NCBI RefSeq assembly: GCF_024519315.1
Contig: NZ_JANIIC010000008.1
Location: forward strand, 124,001 to 188,000
Origin: Streptomyces malaysiensis subsp. samsunensis
Lineage (GTDB): Bacteria > Actinomycetota > Actinomycetes > Streptomycetales > Streptomycetaceae
Direction: 5' to 3'
DNA length: 64,000 bases
The notes under the pieces were generated by a model. That model ran no database searches and was not told the origin of the DNA. It worked only from the letters and a program-made list of their open reading frames with translations. Positions within the stretch are counted from its first letter, which is position 1; each line of letters begins with the position of its first letter. The translations under genes were made by a program, and so were the position numbers. Positions 43,668-50,649 of the stretch are shown here, piece after piece.

Positions 43668-45740
43668 TCACTCCTCCGCCGTCACGACGGCGAGCAGGGC
43701 TCCGACCTCGACCTGGTGGCCGGGGGTGGCGTGCAGGGCGGTGAGCACCCCGGCGGCGGGCGCCGTGACGCGGTGCTCCATCTTCATGGCCTCCAGCCAC
43801 AGCAGAGGCTGCCCGGCCTCGACCCGGTCCCCGGCCTTCACCCCGGCGACCCGGACCACGGTGCCCGGCATGGGCGCCAGGAGAGAGCCCGGTTCGGTGC
43901 GGGCGGTGGGGTCGGGGAAGCGGGGCAGCGCGGTGAACACATGGCAGCCCTGGGGCGTGTCGACATAGCGGCGGTCCCCATAGGCCGTCACCTCGAACGT
44001 CCGCCGGACCCCGGCCACATCGAGGACGACCCGCGCCGGGGTGGCGGCCTGCCCGGGGTCGGCGCCCGGTCCCGGGCCGGTGACCGGCCGCGGCCCGGCA
44101 CCCGGCTTGGGCTCGGCACCCAGCGTCGGCTCAGTGCCCCGCCGCGCCGCAGTGCCCCGCCGCGCCGCAGTGCCCCGCCCCGGCTCGGCGCTCAGCAGCC
44201 GGACCTCGGGGAAGTCCTCCGCGAGCAGCCCGTCGCGGGTGAGGCGGTAGCGCACCTCGTGCTCCGTGCCGTCCGGTTCGGCGCGGTAGCTCCTCAGCTG
44301 CGGCTGGGAGGGCACATTGCGCCAGCCGCCCAGCCGCCCGGCCACCGTCGTGGTCGCGGGCCGCCGCGCCGCGTCGGCCAGGGCGGCGGCGAGGGCGGCG
44401 AGCCGGGCCGCCTCGTCGTCATCGGAGGCGGCGGCGGTGAGTTCGGGCAGATGGCGTTCGAGGAAGCCGGTGTCCATACGGGCGGCCTCGAACTCCGGGT
44501 GGCGCAGGGCCCGTACGAGCAGCTCCCGATTGGTCACCGGGCCGTGGATCCGGGCCCGCTCCAGCCCATGGGCGAGCCGCCGCACGGCCTCGGCCCGGGT
44601 GGGGGCGACCGCGATGACCTTGGCCAGCATCGGGTCGTAGTGGACGCCGATCGCGTCCCCGTCGGCCGGCCCCGCGTCGACCCGCAGCCCGGCGACCTCC
44701 AGACGGTGCAGGACGCCCGTCTGCGGCCGCCAGTCGCGCGCCGGGTCCTCGGCGTACAGCCGCGCCTCCACGGCGTGCCCACGGGCCGCCGGGGGCTCCG
44801 GGTCGAGGGGCTCCCCCTCGGCAATCCGCAGCTGGAGCGCCACCAGGTCCAGGCCGTGGATCTCCTCGGTGACCGGATGCTCGACCTGGAGGCGGGTGTT
44901 CATCTCCAGGAAGTACGCCCGCCCCGCGGGCGAGACCAGGAACTCCACCGTGCCCGCGCCCTCGTAGCCGATGGCGTGCGCCGCGTTCGCCGCCGACTCG
45001 GCCAGGGTCCGCCGCAGTTCCCCGTCCAGCCCGGGGGCCGGGGCCTCCTCGATGACCTTCTGGTGGCGGCGCTGGAGTGAGCAGTCGCGGGTGCCGAGCG
45101 TCCATACGGTGCCGTGGGTGTCGGCGAGCACCTGGACCTCGACATGGCGGGCGCCCTCCATATAGGGCTCCACGAAGATCTCACCGTCGCCGAAGGCGGA
45201 GGCCGCCTCGGCGCGGGCGGAGTCGAGTTCGGCAGGAAGCGCGTCGAGTTCGCGGACCACCCGCATACCACGACCGCCGCCGCCCGCCGCCGCCTTGACC
45301 AGCACGGGCAGATCACCGGCGGTGACCTCGGCCGGGTCGATCGGATCGAGCAGCGGTACGCCCGCCTTGCGCATGATCTCCTTGGCGCGGGTCTTGGAGG
45401 CCATGGCCTCCATCGCCTCGGGCGGCGGCCCCACCCACACCAGCCCCGCACCCCTTACGGCGCGCGCGAAGTCGGCGTGCTCGGAGAGGAAGCCATAGCC
45501 GGGATGGACGGCGTCGGCCCCGGCGGCCAGGGCGGCCTCGACGAGGAGATCACCGCGCAGATAGGTGTCGGCCGGGGCGTCGCCCGGCAGCCTTACGGCG
45601 GCGTCGGCCTCGCCCGCGTGGGGCGCGCCGGCGTCCGCGTCGGAGTGCACCGCGACGGTGGCGATGCCGAGGTCACGGCAGGTGCGGAAGACACGCCGCG
45701 CTATCTCGGCGCGGTTGGCGACCAGGAGGGAACGGATCAC
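43668..45740 (-). CDS. Acyl-CoA carboxylase alpha subunit (biotin carboxylase + BCCP)
   Basis: The GTG at 45740 follows TGAGGAACCCC and gives 690 residues; a GTG at 45752 would add four. The N-terminal biotin carboxylase part opens IRSLLVANRAEIARR and includes the ATP-grasp glycine loop KAAAGGGGRGM, RDCSLQRRHQKVIEEAPAP and EMNTRLQVEHPVTE. A variable linker with repeated GTAARR follows (about 505-545), then the biotinyl domain with EAMKMEH (biotinylated Lys653). It carboxylates biotin with ATP and bicarbonate for the beta subunit encoded just upstream. The family covers acetyl-, propionyl-, methylcrotonyl- and geranyl-CoA carboxylases. The spacer to the beta gene holds the 109-bp tandem repeat. 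Confidence 0.93.
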   Translation of the reverse strand: MIRSLLVANRAEIARRVFRTCRDLGIATVAVHSDADAGAPHAGEADAAVRLPGDAPADTYLRGDLLVEAALAAGADAVHPGYGFLSEHADFARAVRGAGLVWVGPPPEAMEAMASKTRAKEIMRKAGVPLLDPIDPAEVTAGDLPVLVKAAAGGGGRGMRVVRELDALPAELDSARAEAASAFGDGEIFVEPYMEGARHVEVQVLADTHGTVWTLGTRDCSLQRRHQKVIEEAPAPGLDGELRRTLAESAANAAHAIGYEGAGTVEFLVSPAGRAYFLEMNTRLQVEHPVTEEIHGLDLVALQLRIAEGEPLDPEPPAARGHAVEARLYAEDPARDWRPQTGVLHRLEVAGLRVDAGPADGDAIGVHYDPMLAKVIAVAPTRAEAVRRLAHGLERARIHGPVTNRELLVRALRHPEFEAARMDTGFLERHLPELTAAASDDDEAARLAALAAALADAARRPATTTVAGRLGGWRNVPSQPQLRSYRAEPDGTEHEVRYRLTRDGLLAEDFPEVRLLSAEPGRGTAARRGTAARRGTEPTLGAEPKPGAGPRPVTGPGPGADPGQAATPARVVLDVAGVRRTFEVTAYGDRRYVDTPQGCHVFTALPRFPDPTARTEPGSLLAPMPGTVVRVAGVKAGDRVEAGQPLLWLEAMKMEHRVTAPAAGVLTALHATPGHQVEVGALLAVVTAEE
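44129..44183. repeat. 18-bp in-frame repeat in the carboxylase alpha linker
   Basis: CAGTGCCCCGCCGCGCCG is repeated about two and a half times in tandem, encoding GTAARR units in the linker between the biotin carboxylase and biotinyl domains. Confidence 0.85.
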
Positions 45741-45741
45741 G

Positions 45742-46101
45742 GGGTTCCTCACTCACATCCGGAAGACGCCGAAGCGAAACCACCGCACACGACCCGCACC
45801 AACGCGGTGTGCGAGGCGAGCGAACAGGCGGACACACGGACACAGCTCACGGGTTCCTCACTCACATCCGAAAGACGCCGAAGCGAAACCACCGCACACG
45901 ACCCGCACCAACACGGCGCGCGAGACGAGCGAACAGGCGGACACACAGACACAGCTCACGGGTTCCTCACTCACATCCGAAAGACACCGAAGCGAAACCA
46001 CCGCACACGACCCGCACCAACACGGCGCGCGAGACGAGCGAACAGGCGGACACACAGACACAGCTCACGGGTTCCTCACTCACATCCGAAAGACACCGAA
46101 G
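45742..46101 (-). repeat. 109-bp tandem repeat (3.3 copies) between carboxylase beta and alpha genes
   Basis: Units begin at 45742, 45851, 45960 and (partial) 46069, exactly 109 bp apart; the second and third are almost identical. On the minus strand each unit carries the 3' end of the carboxylase beta gene (coding GFGVFRM-stop), a Shine-Dalgarno AGGA and a GTG. Each of the three SD-GTG sites opens a 33-codon ORF ending in the next copy (45967-46068, 45858-45959, 45749-45850). The carboxylase beta stop lies in the partial fourth copy. Without the repeats the beta and alpha genes would be nearly adjacent. Confidence 0.95.
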
Positions 46102-47678
46102 CCACCGCGCGCGCCCTCGACCGGCGCGGTGTGCAGGGCGGACAGACACAGGCCGAGCACGGTGCGGGTGTCGCGGGGGTCGATGACGCCGTCGTCGTAG
46201 AGCCGCCCGGAGAGGAAGAGCGGCAGCGACTCGGACTCGATCTGCTGCTCCACCATGGCGCGCAGCGCCGCATCGGCCTCCTCGTCGTACGGCTGCCCCT
46301 TGGCGGCCGCCGACTGCCGGGCGACGATCGACATCACCCCGGCGAGCTGCTGCGGGCCCATCACGGCCGATTTGGCGCTGGGCCAGGCGAAGAGGAAGCG
46401 GGGGTCGTACGCCCGGCCGCACATCCCGTAGTGACCGGCGCCGTACGAGGCGCCGATGAGCACGGACAGATGCGGGACGCGGGAGTTGGAGACCGCGTTG
46501 ATCATCATGGCGCCGTGCTTGATGATCCCGCCCTGCTCGTAGTCGCGGCCGACCATGTAGCCGGTGGTGTTGTGCAGGAAGAGCAGCGGGATGTCGCGCT
46601 GGTTGGCCAGCTGGATGAACTGCGCGGCCTTCTGGGACTCCTCGCTGAACAGCACCCCCTGGGCGTTGGCGAGTATGCCGATCGGATAGCCGTGCAGCGC
46701 GGCCCAGCCGGTGGCCAGGCTGCGCCCGTACAGCGGCTTGAACTCGCCGAAGTCCGAACCGTCCACGATCCGGGCGATCACCTCGCGTGGATCGAAGGGG
46801 ATCTTGAGATCGCCGGGGACGATGCCGAGCAGCTCCTCGGCGTCGTACTTCGGCGGCTCGGCGGGCCCCGGATCGGGGTGCGCCTTGCGCCAGTTGAGGC
46901 GGGCGACGACCTGGCGGGCCTGGCGCAGCGCGTCGGCCTCGTCGGCGGCGAAGTAGTCGGCGAGGCCGGAGGTGCGGGCGTGCATCTCGGCGCCGCCCAG
47001 CGATTCGTCGTCGCTCTCCTCGCCGGTGGCCATCTTCACCAGCGGCGGACCGCCCAGGAAGACCTTGGAGCGCTCCTTGACCATGATCACGTGGTCGGAC
47101 ATCCCGGGGATGTACGCGCCTCCGGCGGTGGAGTTGCCGAAGACCACGGCGATCGTGGGGATTCCGGCGGCGGACAGCCTGGTCAGATCGCGGAACATCG
47201 CCCCGCCGGGGATGAAGATCTCCTTCTGGGACGGGAGATCGGCGCCGCCGGACTCGACCAGGCTGACCAGCGGAAGCCGATTGGCGCGGGCGATCTCATG
47301 GGCGCGCAGCGACTTCTTGAGCGTCCAGGGGTTGCTGGCCCCGCCGCGTACGGTCGGGTCGTTGGCGCTGATCAGGCACTCCACACCGGAGATCACCCCG
47401 ATCCCGGTGACGACCGAGGCCCCCACCGGATAGTCGCTGCCCCAGGCGGCCAGCGGCGACAGCTCCAGGAAGGGGGTGTCGGGGTCCAGCAGCATCTCGA
47501 TCCGCTCGCGGACCAGCAGCTTGCCGCGCTTGCGATGGCGCTGGACGTATTTCTCACCGCCCCCGGCGAGCGCCTTGGCGTGCTCCCCCTCCAACTCGGC
47601 GAGCTTGGCGAGCATCGCTTCCCGATGGGCCGTGTGGTCGGCGCCGGCGGGGTCGAGCGCGGACGCGAGCACGGTCAC
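46080..47678 (-). CDS. Acyl-CoA carboxylase beta (carboxyltransferase) subunit
   Basis: The GTG at 47678 gives 532 residues of the biotin-dependent carboxyltransferase family. Visible are both crotonase-like halves: SGGADLPSQKEIFIPGG and GNSTAGGAYIPGMSDHVIMV (N half), then FNLNTTGYMVG-like LFLHNTTGYMVGRDYEQGG, GASYGAGHYGMCGRAYDP and the conserved FAWPSAKSAVMGPQQLAGVM (C half). It transfers carboxyl from biotin to the gamma-carbon of a branched enoyl-CoA in MCC/GCC-type enzymes. Length and motifs fit methylcrotonyl-/geranyl-CoA carboxylases better than propionyl-CoA ones; this is inference. The 3' end is copied in the tandem repeat downstream. Confidence 0.92.
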   Translation of the reverse strand: MTVLASALDPAGADHTAHREAMLAKLAELEGEHAKALAGGGEKYVQRHRKRGKLLVRERIEMLLDPDTPFLELSPLAAWGSDYPVGASVVTGIGVISGVECLISANDPTVRGGASNPWTLKKSLRAHEIARANRLPLVSLVESGGADLPSQKEIFIPGGAMFRDLTRLSAAGIPTIAVVFGNSTAGGAYIPGMSDHVIMVKERSKVFLGGPPLVKMATGEESDDESLGGAEMHARTSGLADYFAADEADALRQARQVVARLNWRKAHPDPGPAEPPKYDAEELLGIVPGDLKIPFDPREVIARIVDGSDFGEFKPLYGRSLATGWAALHGYPIGILANAQGVLFSEESQKAAQFIQLANQRDIPLLFLHNTTGYMVGRDYEQGGIIKHGAMMINAVSNSRVPHLSVLIGASYGAGHYGMCGRAYDPRFLFAWPSAKSAVMGPQQLAGVMSIVARQSAAAKGQPYDEEADAALRAMVEQQIESESLPLFLSGRLYDDGVIDPRDTRTVLGLCLSALHTAPVEGARGGFGVFRM

Positions 47679-47757
47679 CGCGATACCTCCGGTATGTCCA
47701 GGCGGCGAGAGGGCGGCCCATCGCCGACGGCTGCGGCCGGGAGGCCGGAACGGGGGG

Positions 47758-49476
47758 TCAAAGCAGTACCTCCGGTATGTCCAGATGGCGTGAGCGCAGC
47801 CATTCGCCGACGGCCTTGGCCTGGGGGTCGAAACGGGCCTGCGCGGCGACGCCCTCGCCGAGCAGGCCGTCCACGACGAAGTTCAGGGCCCGCAGCCGGG
47901 GCAGCGGATGGCGGGTGATGTTCAGCGGGGCCGTCTCCGGGAGCAGCTCCCGCAGCCGGTCGACGGTCAGGGTGTGGGCCAGCCAGCGCCAGGCGTCCTC
48001 ACCGCGCGCCCAGACGCCGATGTTGGCGCTGCCGCCCTTGTCGCCGCTGCGGGCCCCGGCGACCGCGCCGAGCGGGGCGCGGCGGGTCGGCCCCGGCGGA
48101 AGCGGCGGCGGCAACGGCGGGGCCAACGGTGGCGGGGGCTCAGGCACCGGGCCCCCGGCGGCGGGCGAGGCGGGGGCCGGTGGGATGGTCCGTCGGGTGC
48201 CGTCGGGCAGTACGGCGGTGTGCGGCACGGTGTCGGCCGGGGTGGCCACGGCCTCGAAAACGCCGTAAGGGGAGCCCTTTCCGGGCGGGGCGGTCACATG
48301 GAAGCCGGGGTAGCTGGCGAGGGCCAGTTCGACGGCCGCGCCGCTGATCACCCGCCCCACCGCGGCCGGATCCCGGTCGCGGACCACCAGCCGCAGCAGC
48401 GCGCTCGCCTCCTCCTGCACGGCCGCGTCCGGGTGGTCGGTACGGGAGAGGGTCCAGCGGACCTCGGCGGGGCGGCGCTTGTTCATCGCCCCCTCCATCT
48501 GCTCCCGTACGAGCGCCGCCTTGGCCTCGATGTCCAGGCCGGTGAGCACGAACACCACCTCGTTGCGGTGGCCGCCCAGCCGCGTCAGCCCGGTCTTGAG
48601 CGTGCGGGGCGGCGCCTCGCCCCGCACGCCGTGGACGCGCACCCGGTCCGGGCCGTCCGGTGTGAGCCGCACCGAGTCCAGCCGGGCGGTGACGTCCGGG
48701 CCCGGATAGCGGGCACCCGCCGTCTCGTAGAGGAGTTGGGCGGTGACGGTCCCGACCGTGACGGCGCCGCCGGTGTGTGGATGCTTGGTGATCACACTGG
48801 AGCCGTCGGCCTGGATCTCGGCGAGGGGGAAGCCGGGGCGGCGGACGTCGTGCTCGGCGAAGAAGGAGTAGTTGCCGCCGGTCGCCTGGGTGCCGCACTC
48901 CAGGATGTGCCCGGCGACCACGGCCCCGGCGAGCGCGTCCCAGTCGTCGGCCGCCCATCCGAAGTGCGCCGCGGCCGGACCCGTCACCAGCGCGGCGTCC
49001 GTCACCCGCCCGGTGACCACCACATCCGCGCCGCCCCGCAGACAGGCCGTGATCCCGGCGCCGCCGAGATACGCGTTGGCGGTGACCACGCCCGGCCCCC
49101 AGTCGCGGGCGCCCAGGAGGTCATCACCCTCGACATGGGCCACCCGGCACTCGATGCCGAGCCGATCGGCAAGACCGCGGATCGCGTCGGCCAGCCCGGC
49201 CGGGTTGAGCCCGCCCGCGTTGGTCACGAGCCGCACACCGCGCTCCATGGCGAGCCCCAGGGTGTCCTCGAGCTGACGCAGAAAGGTCGTCGCATAGCCG
49301 CGCCCCGGGTCCTTGGCACGGTCCCGGCCCAGGATGAGCATGGTCAGCTCGGCGAGATAGTCACCGGTCAACACGTCGAGGGGACCACCGGTGAGCATCT
49401 CGCGCACCGCGTCGAAGCGATCGCCGTAGAAGCCGGAGGCGTTGCCGATCCGGAGCGGTGAGGACGCCGCCGTCAC
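47758..49476 (-). CDS. AtuA-family protein (acyclic terpene utilisation; DUF1446-type)
   Basis: The GTG at 49476 overlaps the upstream gene stop by 4 bp. The 572-residue protein opens IGNASGFYGDRFDA and contains LTGDYLAELTMLILGRDR and RLVTNAGGLNPAGLADAIR, hallmarks of the AtuA family. A C-terminal domain after a Pro-rich linker (about 450-480) begins ARSGDKGGSANIGVWAR. In Pseudomonas AtuA is required for citronellol/geraniol catabolism, but its reaction is unsettled. Here it sits directly before the carboxylase beta gene. Part of its 3' end is duplicated in the 79-bp gap that follows. Confidence 0.9.
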   Translation of the reverse strand: MTAASSPLRIGNASGFYGDRFDAVREMLTGGPLDVLTGDYLAELTMLILGRDRAKDPGRGYATTFLRQLEDTLGLAMERGVRLVTNAGGLNPAGLADAIRGLADRLGIECRVAHVEGDDLLGARDWGPGVVTANAYLGGAGITACLRGGADVVVTGRVTDAALVTGPAAAHFGWAADDWDALAGAVVAGHILECGTQATGGNYSFFAEHDVRRPGFPLAEIQADGSSVITKHPHTGGAVTVGTVTAQLLYETAGARYPGPDVTARLDSVRLTPDGPDRVRVHGVRGEAPPRTLKTGLTRLGGHRNEVVFVLTGLDIEAKAALVREQMEGAMNKRRPAEVRWTLSRTDHPDAAVQEEASALLRLVVRDRDPAAVGRVISGAAVELALASYPGFHVTAPPGKGSPYGVFEAVATPADTVPHTAVLPDGTRRTIPPAPASPAAGGPVPEPPPPLAPPLPPPLPPGPTRRAPLGAVAGARSGDKGGSANIGVWARGEDAWRWLAHTLTVDRLRELLPETAPLNITRHPLPRLRALNFVVDGLLGEGVAAQARFDPQAKAVGEWLRSRHLDIPEVLL

Positions 49477-50375
49477 CGGTCGCCTCCCGCGGAGTCGCCC
49501 GCCGGGCGGTCACCGAGCGGACTGCCACCGGTCGGACTGCCACCGGTGGCACTGTCACCTGACGGGCTACCGCCCGCCGTATGGCCCGTCCGCTGTCCCG
49601 GGGCGCGGCCCTTGCCGGGTGGGCCCGCGAACGCCTGGGCGATGTCCAGCCAGCGGTCCGTGTCCGGCCCTTCGGCCCGTAGGGCCAGGTCGTCACGGTG
49701 CGCCCGCTGGGTCACCAGCAGGCAGAAGTCCAGCGCGGGCCCGGTCACCCGCTGGGCCGCGTCCTCCGGCCCGTACGTCCACAACTCCCCGTCCGGGGCG
49801 GTGAGCTCGACCCGGAACTCGTCGGCGGGCGGCTCCATCCCCCGCGCGGCGTACGCGTAGCCCCGCGCCCGGACCCCGATCCGGGCCACATGGCGCAGCC
49901 GGGCGGTGGGGGCCCGGGGCACGCCCAGCGCGTCGGCGACGTCCTGGCCGTGCGCCCAGGTCTCCATCAGCCGGGCGGTCGCCATGGACATCACGCTCAT
50001 CGGCGGCCCGTACCACGGCAGCCGGGCGCGCGACGGCTGTGCGGCCAGCGTCCGGCGCAGCCGTTCCCGCCCCTCGCGCCACCGGCGCAGCAGCACCTCG
50101 GGCGGCTCGGCCGCCCCACGCTCCGCGCCCTCGTCCACGAACGCGTCCGGAGCGGCCCACGCCCGGCGCACCTCGTCGGCGAACCCCTGGGGGTCCTCGG
50201 CGGCTTGTACGGCCCGCTCGTCGGTCCACGCGAGATGGGCGATCTGGTGGGCGATGGTCCACCCGGGCGCGGGCGTCGCGGTACGCCACGCCGCGCCCCC
50301 GAGCCCGGCCACCAGGCCGTCCAACTCGTCCCCCTCCGCCCGCAGATCGCCGAGCAGAGCCTCCGTCTCGGACAC
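49473..50375 (-). CDS. TIGR03084-type DinB/maleylpyruvate isomerase-like protein, first gene of the operon
   Basis: The GTG at 50375 follows GGGAG and gives 300 residues. The first half has the metal-binding DinB-type helices (APGWTIAHQIAHLAWTDERA, with His43 and His47) and METWAHGQDVADALG (about 145-160) supplying further ligands. The C-terminal 50 residues are repeated (G/S/P)-rich units such as TGGSPTGG. The family is linked with acyl-CoA carboxylase/AtuA operons in actinobacteria; its reaction is unknown, possibly mycothiol-dependent. It is the promoter-proximal gene of this unit. Confidence 0.85.
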   Translation of the reverse strand: MSETEALLGDLRAEGDELDGLVAGLGGAAWRTATPAPGWTIAHQIAHLAWTDERAVQAAEDPQGFADEVRRAWAAPDAFVDEGAERGAAEPPEVLLRRWREGRERLRRTLAAQPSRARLPWYGPPMSVMSMATARLMETWAHGQDVADALGVPRAPTARLRHVARIGVRARGYAYAARGMEPPADEFRVELTAPDGELWTYGPEDAAQRVTGPALDFCLLVTQRAHRDDLALRAEGPDTDRWLDIAQAFAGPPGKGRAPGQRTGHTAGGSPSGDSATGGSPTGGSPLGDRPAGDSAGGDR

Positions 50376-50479
50376 GCGTCGCTCCCGTCGTCGGGCCAGC
50401 CGTGTGTCGGCTTCTCCATGTCTCGTCGACGCCTCTTGTCGACGTCTCGTCGAGCGAGGGTGGCAGCGCGGCAAGAAAC

Positions 50480-50501
50480 AATCAAGCACGCTTGCATGAT
50501 T
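50480..50501. promoter_or_regulatory. Palindrome upstream of the acyl-CoA operon, candidate TetR operator
   Basis: CAAGCACGCTTG (50483-50494) is an almost perfect palindrome, and it is flanked by AAT and ATGATT in an AT-rich stretch. It lies about 110 bp before the first gene of the operon that encodes a TetR protein. Many actinobacterial TetR regulators of lipid and acyl-CoA genes bind CAAG/CTTG palindromes. Confidence 0.55.
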
Positions 50502-50649
50502 CAGCCGGTTGGGAGGGGCGAATGGGGCGCGCTCGGGCGATGCGGGCTGAGCTATTCGGCTCGATGGGACGCGGCTTGGCCGACCAGCGCGTGTGAGGCG
50601 GCCGGCTTCGTCACCAGCCGCCCCGCTCGGCAACCGCGAACGGTCCGCC

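Noticed and set aside
45114..47918. Very long plus-strand frame opposite the carboxylase genes
   Set aside because: Antisense to two well-supported genes and the tandem repeat; no recognisable domain and no start signal.
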